From Burkholderia cepacia ATCC 25416 (lineage in GTDB: Bacteria > Pseudomonadota > Gammaproteobacteria > Burkholderiales > Burkholderiaceae): a stretch of DNA of 64,000 nt. Under the pieces are notes generated by a model. That model was not told the origin of the DNA, made no database searches, and saw only the letters and a list, made by a program, of their open reading frames with translations. A program made the position numbers and the translations under genes. Shown here in pieces: positions 19,642 through 29,128 of the stretch; positions within the stretch are counted from its first letter, which is position 1; each line of letters starts with the position of its first letter. The stretch lies in NCBI RefSeq assembly GCF_001411495.1, contig NZ_CP012982.1, positions 2,666,001-2,730,000 of the forward strand, read 5' to 3'.

Positions 19642-20397
19642 TCAGTGAAACGTGCTGCCCGCGAGCATCCCGCCGTCGACGATGAATTCCGACCCCGTGC
19701 AGTACGCGGATTCGTCGGACGCGAGGAACAGCACGAGGCTGGCGACTTCCTCGGGCTTGCCGATGCGCGCGATCGGCAGGCCGCTGTAGATCGACGACGG
19801 ATCGAAATCGGCGAACTCGGGCGGGCGCGCCATCACGGTATCGATGCCTCCCGGGTGCACCGAGTTCACGCGAATGCCGTAGCGGCCGAATTCGAGTGCG
19901 GCGGCCTTCGTCATTCCGCGTACCGCGAACTTGCTGGACACGTACGCGCTGCCGCCCGCGACGCCCTCCATCCCGGCCGTCGACGACACGTTGACGATCG
20001 AGCCGCCACCGGCTTCCTTCAGCGCGGCCACGGCCGATTTCATGCCGAGCCAGCAGCCGACCTGGTTCACGTCGATCACCTTGCGATAGTCGTCGAGCGA
20101 ACACGCTTCGATCGGCACGAGCTTCAGGATGGCCGCGTTGTTCACGAGGATGTCGAGCCGGCCGAAATGCGCGAGCGTTGCATCGACGGCAGCCTGCCAG
20201 CCGGCCTCGCTCGTCACGTCGAGATGCTGGAATCGGGCGGCGTCGCCGAGTTCGGCCGCGACGCGCCGGCCGGCGTCGTCCAGCACGTCGGCGATCACCA
20301 CGCGTGCGCCTTCGGCGACGAACCGGCGCGCTTCCGCTTCGCCCTGGCCGCGGGCGGCACCCGTGATCAGCGCCACCTTGCCTTCGAGTCGTTTCAT
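19642..20397 (-). CDS. SDR family oxidoreductase (NAD-dependent type)
   Basis: A 251-residue classical SDR: TGAARGQG at 12-19, NNAA at 86-89, catalytic Ser139, Tyr152 and Lys156 (YVSSK). Asp37 at the end of the second strand suggests NAD preference. The sequence is closest in feel to hydroxysteroid or cyclic-alcohol dehydrogenases. GGGAG lies upstream of the ATG at 20397. It follows a VOC-family gene on the same strand (41-bp gap), so the two are probably co-transcribed and may act on one ring or alpha-hydroxy substrate; this is inference. Confidence 0.86.
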   Translation of the reverse strand: MKRLEGKVALITGAARGQGEAEARRFVAEGARVVIADVLDDAGRRVAAELGDAARFQHLDVTSEAGWQAAVDATLAHFGRLDILVNNAAILKLVPIEACSLDDYRKVIDVNQVGCWLGMKSAVAALKEAGGGSIVNVSSTAGMEGVAGGSAYVSSKFAVRGMTKAAALEFGRYGIRVNSVHPGGIDTVMARPPEFADFDPSSIYSGLPIARIGKPEEVASLVLFLASDESAYCTGSEFIVDGGMLAGSTFH

Positions 20398-20438
20398 GCT
20401 GCTTGCTCCCGTGAGTGTGGGGGGATGCGCGGGGCCGC

Positions 20439-20975
20439 TCATGCGGAGGCGGCCGCCGCGTCGATGATGCGAACCGGATCGGTGCCGTCCCGGGTGTGTG
20501 ATTCGGCGATCCCGCGCGCGATCATGTCGCGTATGCCGGCGCCTTCGATGAATTCGACGCGCAGGCCGGGGTCGTCGGGGTCGTCGAGATACGCGACGCG
20601 CGTGGCCGGGTTGCCCGCTTCGAACACGACGCGCAAGCCGCGTGCGGTGAACCGTGCGATCGCCGCATCGAGATCGTCGACGACCCACGCGACGTGATGC
20701 AGCCCGACGAGCGGTTGCCCGTGCACATCGCGGAACGGTGACGACGTGTCGTTCGTCACGTGAATCAGTTCGATCTGCAGATTGCCGCGATACGCGAGTC
20801 CGACGTCCATCGTGACCGACACCGGCTCGCCGAGATGATGGCCGTCGAGGCGTACGTTGCGGAATACGGTCCACGGGGCGATGTCGTGGCGTTCGCACCA
20901 GCGCGCGATGCTGCGGTCGAGATCGGCGACCACGTAGCCGATCTGGTCGATGGGGCCGAGGACTGGGTCGTTCAT
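20439..20975 (-). CDS. VOC family (glyoxalase/bleomycin-resistance fold) protein
   Basis: A 178-residue vicinal-oxygen-chelate protein. The first beta-alpha module has IDQIGYVVADLDRSIARW (about 8-25); the second begins LVGLHHVAWVVDDLDAAIARF (about 85-105), with His residues that could bind a metal. C-terminal ARGIAESHTRDGTDP is unannotated. The start chosen is the ATG at 20975, with GGAG upstream. Likely an isomerase, lyase or dioxygenase working with the downstream SDR. It is divergent from the MFS exporter, across a 334-bp gap with no recognisable gene. Confidence 0.82.
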   Translation of the reverse strand: MNDPVLGPIDQIGYVVADLDRSIARWCERHDIAPWTVFRNVRLDGHHLGEPVSVTMDVGLAYRGNLQIELIHVTNDTSSPFRDVHGQPLVGLHHVAWVVDDLDAAIARFTARGLRVVFEAGNPATRVAYLDDPDDPGLRVEFIEGAGIRDMIARGIAESHTRDGTDPVRIIDAAAASA

Positions 20976-21309
20976 GGCGTCTCCGTGGCGGACGCCCGTG
21001 TGCGTGCCGCGCATTGAATGGCGGTCATGATCGCAACAAAGCGCGCGCGGCGTGCCATCCAAACGGATGATTGGGCGCGCTTCGTCCCGGCGTGACGGGT
21101 GGGCGCGGGTCGTCGCGACGATGCCGGTGCGTCAAGCGCCAGGTAGCGGCCGCTGCCAGCCGCTCCGCGCCAACGCCGGCGGCCCATCGGCGCGGGCGGC
21201 AGGCAGGGTGCCGGTTCTGCCGATGGTCAGCATCGCGGGCGGCGGCCTACCGCGGCCGCCGTCCGGTCGTTACGCTTGGGCGATCATCCACTCTGTCCGG
21301 AAGGTCGCC

Positions 21310-22560
21310 ATGTCCCGGCTCGATTACAAGTTGCTCGGCCCCTGTCTGCTCGCGATCGCGCTCGACGCGATGGGATTCGGGCTCGTCTATCCGATGATGT
21401 CCGCGATCTTCAGCGATCCGCACGCGGGCATCCTGCCGGCCGACGCCGGCGCGCACGCGCGCAATTTCTACCTCGGTCTCGGCTACGGGATCTATCCGTT
21501 GTGCATGTTCTTCGGCTCGTCGCTGATGGGCGAACTGTCCGATCGCTACGGCCGCCGCAAGATCCTGCTGCTGTGCGTGACCGGCCTTGCGGCCGGCTAC
21601 GCGATGATGGCGGCCGGTGCGTGGCATGCGAGCGTCGCGCTGCTGTTGATCGGCCGCGGGCTCACCGGGCTGATGGCCGGCTGCCAGGGCATCGCGCAGG
21701 CGGCGATCACCGACCTGAGCACGCCGGAAAACAAGGCGTACAACATGAGCATCATGTCGCTCGCGTTCAGCGCGGGCGTGATCGTCGGCCCGGTGCTCGG
21801 CGGCGTCACGTCCGACCGCACGATTTCGCCGCTGTTCGACTACGGCACGCCGTTCGTGCTCGTTGCCGGGTTGTCGCTGATCGGCGCGTTCTGGACCTGG
21901 GCGTCGTATCGCGACTCGGCCGTGCCGCGCGGCGACACGCGTATCGATCCGCTGCTGCCGCTGCGCATCATCGGAGAGGCCGCACGCCAGCGCAACGTCG
22001 CGTTCCTGTCGGTGGTGTTCTTCCTGATGCAGGTCGGCTACGGGCTCTACCTGCAGACCATCATGCTGCTGCTGCAGGCGAAGTTCGGCTACACGAGCGC
22101 GCGGCTCGGGCTGTTCAGCGGCGTGATCGGCCTTTGTTTCGTGTTCGGCCTGCTGTTCGTCGTGCGGCTGATGCTGCGCGTATGGCGTGTGGTCGACATC
22201 GCGAAGACGGGCCTCCTCGTCGCGGGCGTCGGCCAGGTCCTGTCCGCGCTGTTTCCGCACGAGCCGGTGCTGTGGGCGCTCGCGATGGTCGTCGGCTGCT
22301 TCGACATGGTCGCTTATACGACGATGTACACGGCGTTCTCCGACGCGGTCAGCGAGGACCGGCAAGGCTGGGCACTCGGCGTCGCGGGCTCGGTGATGGC
22401 CGTCGCGTGGGTCGTCACGGGGGCGCTCACGAACCTGCTGCCGGTGTTCGGCGAGATCGGCCTGCTGCTGATCGGCGGCGCGGGCTTCCTGCTCAGCTTC
22501 GCGATGATGGTCGCGTACGGCCGCACGCAGCCGGGTGCGCGAACGGCCGCGCTGTCGTAG
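21310..22560 (+). CDS. MFS transporter (TetA/DHA1-like)
   Basis: A 416-residue major facilitator with twelve predicted membrane helices. Motif A, GELSDRYGRRKILL, is in the loop after TM2 (about 76-90); motif C-like GVIVGPVLGGV is in TM5, as expected of proton antiporters that export drugs or metabolites. The start is the ATG at 21310; the preceding open frame is not coding. The first helix is MSRLDYKLLGPCLLAIALDA. It is followed after 173 bp by a cysteine hydrolase. The substrate is unknown. Confidence 0.86.
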   Translation: MSRLDYKLLGPCLLAIALDAMGFGLVYPMMSAIFSDPHAGILPADAGAHARNFYLGLGYGIYPLCMFFGSSLMGELSDRYGRRKILLLCVTGLAAGYAMMAAGAWHASVALLLIGRGLTGLMAGCQGIAQAAITDLSTPENKAYNMSIMSLAFSAGVIVGPVLGGVTSDRTISPLFDYGTPFVLVAGLSLIGAFWTWASYRDSAVPRGDTRIDPLLPLRIIGEAARQRNVAFLSVVFFLMQVGYGLYLQTIMLLLQAKFGYTSARLGLFSGVIGLCFVFGLLFVVRLMLRVWRVVDIAKTGLLVAGVGQVLSALFPHEPVLWALAMVVGCFDMVAYTTMYTAFSDAVSEDRQGWALGVAGSVMAVAWVVTGALTNLLPVFGEIGLLLIGGAGFLLSFAMMVAYGRTQPGARTAALS

Positions 22561-22733
22561 GCGGCAGGCACGTTGGCCCGATCCTGTCGGACGTTGTCCC
22601 GCGCGCGGCTGTCGCGCACGGCCGCGCGGCCCGACACTGGCGCCTCGCGGCCGGGGAACGTCCGGGCCGCGTCCGGCGGCGCCGGCTGGCCCGGCGCGCC
22701 GTTCCTTCGATACGCCAACCGAGAGAGCGACCC

Positions 22734-23345
22734 ATGCAACATCCGACCATCCGTACCCTGGCGGGCGCGACCGCGCCGACATCGATCGCCGCCGCCCGCA
22801 CCGCGCTGCTGGTGATCGATTTCCAGAATGAATACTTCAGCGGCCGGCTGCCGATTCCCGAGGGACCGCGCGCGTTGGGCAATGCGCAGCGCGTGATCGC
22901 GTTCGCCGATCGCGCGGGCATTCCGGTGTTTCACGTCCAGCACGTCGATTCGCCCGACAGCCCGATCTTCGCGGACGGCAGCGACGGCTTCCGCTTTCAT
23001 GCGAGCCTGCAGCCGGCGCCGCATCACGCGGTCGTGAAGAAAACCTCGGTGAGCGTGTTCCCGACGACGGACATCGATGCACGCCTGAAGGCGGCCGGTA
23101 TCGACACGCTGATCGTCACGGGCCTGATGACGCACGCCTGCGTGGCCGGCGCGGCACGCGATGCGGTGCCGCTCGGCTACGCGGTGATCGTCGTCGACGA
23201 CGCCTGCGCGACGCGCGACCTCGACATCGCGGAGGGCGGCACGGTATCGCACCGCGACCTCCATCGCGCGACGCTGGCTGCGCTGTCGGACACGTTCGGC
23301 GACGTGCTGACGACCGAGCAGGTGCTGGCGCTCGGCGTCGCCTGA
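22734..23345 (+). CDS. Cysteine hydrolase family protein (isochorismatase-like)
   Basis: A 203-residue isochorismatase-fold hydrolase. The catalytic triad is visible: Asp29 in VIDFQNEY, Lys102 or Lys103 in VVKKTSVSVF, and Cys136 in GLMTHACVAG. Presence of the nucleophilic Cys marks it as an amidase/hydrolase of the nicotinamidase-like group rather than a Cys-less isochorismatase. The start is the ATG at 22734, with GAGAG upstream. The substrate is unknown; it converges on a YtcJ-type amidohydrolase, hinting at amide catabolism. Confidence 0.86.
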   Translation: MQHPTIRTLAGATAPTSIAAARTALLVIDFQNEYFSGRLPIPEGPRALGNAQRVIAFADRAGIPVFHVQHVDSPDSPIFADGSDGFRFHASLQPAPHHAVVKKTSVSVFPTTDIDARLKAAGIDTLIVTGLMTHACVAGAARDAVPLGYAVIVVDDACATRDLDIAEGGTVSHRDLHRATLAALSDTFGDVLTTEQVLALGVA

Positions 23346-23364
23346 CGGCCGCCGGATTCGTGCT

Positions 23365-24990
23365 TCAGTCGGCCCAGCCCGGCGCGGCGTACACGACTTC
23401 GCCGCGGAAGCACGTCTCGATCGCGCGGGTTTGCGCGAACGTCTCGACGGGATGGGCGAACGGATTGCGATCGAGGATCGCGAAGCTCGCGTCCTTGCCC
23501 GCCTCGAGCGAACCCGTGCAGTCGTCGAAGCGCAGCGCATACGCGGTATTCACCGTATAGGCCTCGAGCATCGTGAGCAGGTCGAGGCGTTCGTGCGGAT
23601 TCCACGGCGGGCTGTCGGGCTGGTCGATCAGCAGGTGCGTGACGCCTGTCTGGATGATCTGCATCGGGTCCATCGTGCTGACCGACCAGTCGGAGCCGGC
23701 CGCGAGCATCGCGCCGGCGTTGCGCAGGCTGCGGAACGGATAGTTGCGCGCGGTGCGTTCGGCGCCGAGCAGGTCGCGATAGAGCTGCTGCTGCTCTTCG
23801 CGCGCGGCCGTCCACAGCGTCTGCACGCTGGCGATCGCGCCGAGCCGGTTGAAGCGGCTCATGTCGGCCGGATCGACGAGCTGCAGGTGCGCGAGCTGCG
23901 CGCGGCGGTCGCGCATGCCGTTGCGGATCCGGACATATTCGAGCGCGTCGAGCGTCATGCGCACCGCGCGGTCGGCGAGCGTGTGGAAGTGCAGGTCGAA
24001 GCCGGCGGAATCGGCGAGCAGGCAGATCTCGTTCAGCGCGTCCTGGCTCCACAGCGCGAGGCCGCAGTCGTCGGTGCCGGCGTACGGCTCGAGCAGCGCG
24101 GCGGTTTTCGATTCGGGCACGCCGTCGACGAAGATCTTCACCGTATGCAGGCGCAGGTTGTCGCATTCGTACGCGCGACGCCAGGCGGCGAAGCGCTCGA
24201 TCTGCTCGCGCGGATCGCGGCGCGGGTTCGCATAGAGGCCCGCGCTCATGTACACCTTCAGCGTGCCCGCGCGCTGCGCGTCGGCATACGCCTTGAGTTC
24301 GGCCTCCTCGACGCGTGCGTCGAACCAGCCGGTGATGCCGTAGCCGTGCGCCATCGCGTGCGCTTTCGCGAGCGACTTCGGGTAGCCGGCCGGGCTCAGT
24401 TGCGGAATGAGCGGGCAGACACGATAGAACGCCGCTTCGTGCACGACGCCGTTCGGTGCGCCGGACGCATCGCGTTCGTAAACGCCGCCGGCCGGGTCGG
24501 GCGTGTCGGCGTGGATGCCGGCCGCTTCGAGGCCCTTCGTGTTGAGGCAGCCGCTGTGCACGTCGAAGCCGACCACGAGCAGCGGCCGGTCGGGCACGAT
24601 CCGGTCGAGCAGTTCGCGGGTCGGATACGCGCCGAATGCGGCCAGGTTGGCGCCGCCGAGATAGACCCACGGCTCGTTCGGCGTCGCATCGGCGCAGGCG
24701 CGGATGCGCTGCAGGATCGTGTCGGGATCGTTGATGCCGGACAGATCGAAGTCGCCGAGGATCTGGTGGCCTTCGAGCGGGTGCACGTGGCCGTCGATGA
24801 GGCCCGGCAGCATCAGCCTGCCGGCCAGGTCGACGGTGCGCGTCGCGGGGCCGATGAGTGGACGGATATCGTCGTCGCGGCCGACCGCGACGATCTTGCC
24901 GTCCCGGGTGGCGAGCGCCTGCGCGAAGCGGCGCTGCGCGTCGCCGGTGTAAAGCAGGCCGTTCAGGTAGGCGGTGTCGGCGTATTGCAT
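23365..24990 (-). CDS. Amidohydrolase family protein (YtcJ/AepA-like)
   Basis: A 541-residue metal-dependent hydrolase of the amidohydrolase_3 group. The metal-binding HVHPLEGHQ lies near residue 68, after LPGLIDG. LHFHTLADRAVRMTLD (about 330) and LAAGSDWSVSTMDPMQIIQT (about 430) supply the later ligands, and the C-terminal segment GSLEAGKDASFAILDRNPF is the standard composite beta-domain return. GGAGGAG precedes the ATG at 24990. The function of YtcJ proteins is mostly unassigned (N-substituted amide hydrolysis is plausible). The 418 bp between this start and the LuxR-type gene shows no gene. Confidence 0.87.
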   Translation of the reverse strand: MQYADTAYLNGLLYTGDAQRRFAQALATRDGKIVAVGRDDDIRPLIGPATRTVDLAGRLMLPGLIDGHVHPLEGHQILGDFDLSGINDPDTILQRIRACADATPNEPWVYLGGANLAAFGAYPTRELLDRIVPDRPLLVVGFDVHSGCLNTKGLEAAGIHADTPDPAGGVYERDASGAPNGVVHEAAFYRVCPLIPQLSPAGYPKSLAKAHAMAHGYGITGWFDARVEEAELKAYADAQRAGTLKVYMSAGLYANPRRDPREQIERFAAWRRAYECDNLRLHTVKIFVDGVPESKTAALLEPYAGTDDCGLALWSQDALNEICLLADSAGFDLHFHTLADRAVRMTLDALEYVRIRNGMRDRRAQLAHLQLVDPADMSRFNRLGAIASVQTLWTAAREEQQQLYRDLLGAERTARNYPFRSLRNAGAMLAAGSDWSVSTMDPMQIIQTGVTHLLIDQPDSPPWNPHERLDLLTMLEAYTVNTAYALRFDDCTGSLEAGKDASFAILDRNPFAHPVETFAQTRAIETCFRGEVVYAAPGWAD

Positions 24991-25408
24991 GTGTCTCCTC
25001 CGGATGGGGGCTGTTCGACGGGCGCACGTGTCCGGCGGGCGGGCCGAGGGGCTCGTCCGGTCGCGTGAACCCGGTCGGGTTGAATGGGATTGGGAGGCGT
25101 CTATGTGACGGTGCTGCGCGGCAGGCGCCGCGATGCGTCGCGGTGAAGGCCGGCCGCGGCCGGGGCGTCATGCCGATCGCGCCGCCGGGCCTGAAGCGGC
25201 AGATCGATGGGCGACGCGCGCGCGGCCGTGCGGGCCGGCGTCCATCCGGTATTCGGCATTCGGTGTCTCCGTGGCATCCGACGCGTTCCCGTCGTCGGGT
25301 GAGTCAGATACTAGGAGCGGGGCGGCCGGCTGTCTGTCATCGTTTTTAGGACAACCTGCGACAAAGCCGGCGGGGGCGGCGGGTGTGGCCGGGATGCGGA
25401 GGCGTCGT

Positions 25409-26224
25409 CTAGCGCCCGCGGTCTGCCGGTGGTTCTTCCTCGGTCACGCACCACGCGAACAGCCCGGCCCGGTTCGCCACGCCGAGTTTCGCGAGCGCGC
25501 GCCCGAGATAGGTGCGCACGCTGCTCGGCTTGAGCGCGAGCGTGTCGGCGATCCGGGGGACGGGCCGGCCTTGCAGCACCGCGCGGCACACGAGCCGTTC
25601 GCGCTGCGACAGCGTTGCGCCGCTGGCCGACAGGCGCTGTTCGAAGCGCTGCAGCAACGCGCCGTCGTCCGAGCGTGGCGTCAGGCGGGCGAGCCGCGCG
25701 TGCTGGATCAGCAGCGGCAGCACGAAATCGCCAAGCTGCCGCAGCAGCGCCAGTTCGGCCAGCGTATAGGACGGCTGGCCGCGCCGGCGGAACAGCGAGA
25801 ACGCATAGACATAGTCGCGCTCGCTGCCGAGCAGCGTGCAGTCTTCGCCGAGTTCGCCGAGCGCGAACTGGCGGCCGTATTCGGTTGCCGTGTCGACGTC
25901 CTCGTTGCACGAGAACACGAGCTGCGAATCGGTGGTGCGCTCGATATGCGGGAGCAGCGTGTCGTTGCGCCAGTCGCCCTGTGTATACAGATCGAGCGCG
26001 TGGCGTGTGCCGTCGGGATCGTCGCCGCCCGCGAAGAACAGCACGTCGACGCTGTCGACCGAATGCGATGGCGCGTCACGCCGGTAGCGCGTCGCGACGC
26101 TGTAATGGGACTGCGGATCGACGGTTTCGCGCAGCCAGGCCCAAAGCCGGGCGGGAAACTGCGGACTGCCGAGGCTGGCGACCAGGTCGCCGGCATTGCT
26201 GAGGGAAATATGGGCGGGGCTCAT
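25409..26224 (-). CDS. LuxR-type (C-terminal HTH) transcriptional regulator
   Basis: A 271-residue regulator with a LuxR-family HTH at the C-terminus (about residues 200-260: TLSQRERLVCRAVLQGRPVP, then RIADTLALKPSSVRTYLGRA). The first 190 residues form an unassigned sensor domain, not an AHL-binding domain. The ATG at 26224 is used; a GTG three codons upstream (26233) is possible. The target is not evident; neighbours on both sides are unrelated single genes. Confidence 0.78.
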   Translation of the reverse strand: MSPAHISLSNAGDLVASLGSPQFPARLWAWLRETVDPQSHYSVATRYRRDAPSHSVDSVDVLFFAGGDDPDGTRHALDLYTQGDWRNDTLLPHIERTTDSQLVFSCNEDVDTATEYGRQFALGELGEDCTLLGSERDYVYAFSLFRRRGQPSYTLAELALLRQLGDFVLPLLIQHARLARLTPRSDDGALLQRFEQRLSASGATLSQRERLVCRAVLQGRPVPRIADTLALKPSSVRTYLGRALAKLGVANRAGLFAWCVTEEEPPADRGR

Positions 26225-26458
26225 CGTTGACACCGTCTTCGCGAACGGCCGCCCGTGCCGGCCGTGTTTCGCGTGCGACGGCGAGCCGGCGGCGCGGCGG
26301 CCGGCGGTGCGGTCATGCGGGACGGAGGCCGGCGCGGCGGCGAAGCTCGATTGTAGGAGACTTCGCCGCCGCGAGGCATTCGCGCTTGCCCGGCGGGCGG
26401 CCGATCGTCCGTCGACGGGCGGCGCGCATCGTTGCGCGCCGCGTGGCGGCCCCGCGCG

Positions 26459-26935
26459 TCAGAACATCGTGTTCGCGTTCGCGGACGTTTCGGGTACCGG
26501 CTGGATCACGTCCCAGTGTTCGACGATCTTGCCGTCCTTCACGCGGAAGATGTCGACGACGGCCTCGCCGCGGTCGCCCGGGCGCTCGGTCGCGTGCACG
26601 TGCAGGTAGACGAGGTCGCCGTCGGTTGCGCTGCGCACGATGCGCGCGCGCGACGCCGGGTTCTTCTGGAAGGCGCCGACGAAGTACGACACGAACGGCT
26701 TCTTGCCGTCCGGTACGTGGGGGTTGTGCTGTTTGTAGTCGTCCGCGACGACGGCGGCGGCCTCGACCGCTTCGTGCTTGTTGAAGAAGCGGTCGTAGAA
26801 CGTCAGCACGAGCTGGCGGTTGGCTTCCTCGGCGGCCAGGTTGCGCGTGGCCGGGCCGGCGGCCAGCGCGGCCGTCGACGCGGCCAGCAGGACGAGCGCG
26901 GCAACGGTGCGAACGGGGGAGCGGAGCGATGACAT
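26459..26935 (-). CDS. Secreted SnoaL-like / NTF2-fold protein
   Basis: A 158-residue protein with a Sec signal peptide (SPVRTVAALVLLAASTAALAAG, cleavage after about residue 27) followed by a SnoaL-like polyketide-cyclase fold: FYDRFFNKHEA, VADDYKQHNPHVPDGK, VDIFRVKDGKIVEHWDVIQP. This family uses the fold for small-molecule hydrolysis or isomerisation, but the substrate is unknown. AAGGAA precedes the ATG at 26935. It is divergent from an HxlR regulator gene, the likely controller, since HxlR proteins frequently regulate adjacent small enzymes in response to reactive aldehydes. Confidence 0.83.
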   Translation of the reverse strand: MSSLRSPVRTVAALVLLAASTAALAAGPATRNLAAEEANRQLVLTFYDRFFNKHEAVEAAAVVADDYKQHNPHVPDGKKPFVSYFVGAFQKNPASRARIVRSATDGDLVYLHVHATERPGDRGEAVVDIFRVKDGKIVEHWDVIQPVPETSANANTMF

Positions 26936-27191
26936 GTAGCGGGTTCCTTGTCTGACGAAGCGTGGGTTGGCGCGCGATGCGCGACGGCGGGTCGGGCCGG
27001 CCATGACGATCGGCGGGCGACGGGGCAGGGTGGCGGATGCACGGGCGTTGTCGACGCGAGGGATTCGCCGCCCGGTTCGTATCGTCGAGATACGGAGTGG
27101 GCGCGTCGTCGTCATGCTTCGTTGAACTGCCGAATCCGTGCGGCTGCCGGGCCGCTCGAATGGTACAGTTGCCGCGAACCCGTCACAAGAA

Positions 27192-27226
27192 GTCAGCGCG
27201 GTGTGAACAGGTCACACCGCGCTGAC
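27192..27226. promoter_or_regulatory. Perfect 15-bp inverted repeat upstream of hxlR-type gene
   Basis: GTCAGCGCGGTGTGA (27192-27206) and its exact complement TCACACCGCGCTGAC (27212-27226) flank a 5-bp loop ACAGG, 30 bp before the HxlR start codon. It could be a high-affinity operator for HxlR autorepression, or a strong 5'-UTR hairpin. No T-run follows, so it is not a simple terminator. Confidence 0.6.
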
Positions 27227-27256
27227 CATGCGTTGCCCTTGAAAGAGAATCCCGTC

Positions 27257-27643
27257 ATGCCGTTCCCGCCCGCCGACGAAACCGTCGAACTCGATCAGCC
27301 CTGCCCGATCCGCGATGTGCTCGACCGCATCGGCGACCAGTGGAGCCTGCTCGTGCTCGAAGCGCTGTCCGGCGGGACGATGCGTTTCAACGAACTCGCC
27401 CGCGCGATCGGCGATGTGTCGAAGCAGATGCTGTCACGCACGCTCAAGCGGCTCGAACAGGACGGCTTCGTCAGCCGCACGCTGTTCGCCGAAGTGCCGC
27501 CGCGCGTCGAATATGCGCTGACCGACCTCGGGCGTTCGTTCCTGACGCCGATGCAGGCGATGATCCAGTGGGCGGACGAACATCATCGCGCGATCTGCGC
27601 CGCGCGGCGCCGTGCACGGGAGCTGGACGGCGGCGGGCGCTGA
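27257..27643 (+). CDS. HxlR-family transcriptional regulator
   Basis: A 128-residue winged-HTH protein of the HxlR family: CPIRDVLDRIGDQWSLLVLE near residue 17, MRFNELARAIGDVSKQMLSR (about 42-60) and LKRLEQDGFVSRTLFAEVPP with the wing YALTDLGRSF. A Cys at 16 is conserved in the redox- or aldehyde-sensing members (HypR/YodB type). The start is the ATG at 27257. It is divergent from the SnoaL-like gene, with a long perfect inverted repeat in its leader. The following 489 bp (27644-28132) contain no gene that I can support. Confidence 0.87.
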   Translation: MPFPPADETVELDQPCPIRDVLDRIGDQWSLLVLEALSGGTMRFNELARAIGDVSKQMLSRTLKRLEQDGFVSRTLFAEVPPRVEYALTDLGRSFLTPMQAMIQWADEHHRAICAARRRARELDGGGR

Positions 27644-28132
27644 GCAGGGCGTACGCGCTGTTTTGTCGATGGACGGTGTGCGGCGGATCGAGTGCGATGC
27701 GACGAGGCATGCCGCGATTGCATGTGCATTGCCGCATGTGATTTCGTTATCCGAATGATCTCGACGGGGCGGCAGGCATCGCCGAAGTTTCAATGTGCTC
27801 CGTTCGTCCCGAATGCGGGAATGCACTGGCGGTGCCCCGCTTGCGGAGTACGCGCCGGGGCGATTGCAATGGCGGTCTTTCGCTGCACAGCGCATGAGAG
27901 GTGCGGCAGGGGCTGGCCGAACCGGGAAGGCGCATCGCAGACCGGCGGGCATATCGATGGCCGAGGGTGCCTGATCCGATGGACGCCTGGGCGCATGCGT
28001 CGGGGCGAGGTGGGGCAGGACGCGCGGGGGCGCCTGCCGGGCATCATGATGTCGAGGCTGAATGGCGCGGGTTCGTCGCGCCGTCTGGTTCCGGGGCTGC
28101 CATCGGCCGAATGCGGGGTGCCGCGCGCCTGC

Positions 28133-28516
28133 CTATCGCCACGTGCCGTCGACGTAGAGCCACACCTGTCCCTGGCGGCGCCAGTAGCCGGGCACCCATC
28201 GACGCCCGGGGCGCCGTGCGACCCAGCGGCCCGGCACCCATATATAGCGGCCTCGCTGCCAGCGCCAGTAACCGTCCGTCCATATATAGCCGTGCGGCCG
28301 TGGCGGCGGTGGGCGGCGATCGTGTCTCGCGGCCGGCGGCGCGAAGCCCGGGCGGTCCGCATAGGGCGGCCTGCCGGGCGCGCGGTTCGGGCCGGGCGGC
28401 CGATATCCGGGCGGCGGGGGCGGCACGGGCTGGGCCGAAGCGGCACGGAGCCAGCTGCCGGTGCCGACGAAGGCGGCGGTCAATCCGATGGCGCGCAACA
28501 CGGAGCGTCGATTCAT
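28133..28516 (-). CDS. YxWxxGxW-repeat secreted protein
   Basis: A 127-residue exported protein with a twin-Arg-like N-terminus (MNRRSVLRAIGLTAAFVGTG) and a signal ending near ASAQ. A Pro-rich linker (PVPPPPPGYRPPG) precedes tandem aromatic units: YIWTDGYWRWQRGRYIWVPG, then RWVPGYWRRQGQVWLYVDG. These YxWxxGxW-type repeats are common in small Burkholderia envelope proteins with unknown function. It stands alone; the 612 bp to the porin start hold the porin promoter and leader and no other gene. Confidence 0.72.
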   Translation of the reverse strand: MNRRSVLRAIGLTAAFVGTGSWLRAASAQPVPPPPPGYRPPGPNRAPGRPPYADRPGFAPPAARHDRRPPPPRPHGYIWTDGYWRWQRGRYIWVPGRWVARRPGRRWVPGYWRRQGQVWLYVDGTWR

Positions 28517-29128
28517 GGCGTGTCCTGTTCAGTATTCGAGGCTGCCTTACATTAGCCTGCCAGTCCGCCGGGCGGGTTACGCGTACGGTCAAGGCTGTTA
28601 CCGTGTGTCACGGCAGGCGGGCGAACCGCCAGCGGGCGGAGGCCGGTCTCGCTGTTTTTCTGCGGCTGACGATGGATGTTGCCCGCGCTGCACGAACGTC
28701 GCGTCCTGTTTACCGGCTGACGGATGTGTTTTAGGCGCTCGGAGCCAGAAATTCGAGATCGAATCGGGTAAAATTTGCCGATTCCGGGGTGCCGTGCCGA
28801 ATCCGTTTGTTGTTTCTATGCAACCGTCAAGACGATGACATGAAAGAATGGTGCGATGGAAGCCTCCAAAAAGCCCCCGTCAAGAAGTCAAAAACAAACG
28901 TCAAAACAAATACTTATAACTCGGCCCCACTTTCATTATTTCTAGTTCTGGAAAAGCTTATTTCTTTATTTGCGGATCGCTCCCCTAGGGTACACCCCTA
29001 AACTCACGGTTCCCAAACGGGCAACTATCCGGGCGCGGCCAGCAGGATCGATGGCGCTCCCGGGCGGTTGCAGACCGTTTATGAACAAGGTCGCGAGACC
29101 TGCCTCTTTTTAGAAGGGAGCTCCACGA
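28517..29128 (+). promoter_or_regulatory. Long AT-rich promoter and leader region of the porin gene
   Basis: 612 bp with no gene. The part from about 28,855 to 28,985 is conspicuously AT-rich for this genome and probably contains the porin promoter and activator sites. Close to the start, AGGTC-GCGA-GACCT (29088-29101) forms a hairpin followed by a T-run at 29107-29111, resembling an attenuator or an sRNA-responsive leader. GAAGGGAGCTCC just upstream of 29129 supplies the RBS. Confidence 0.4.
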
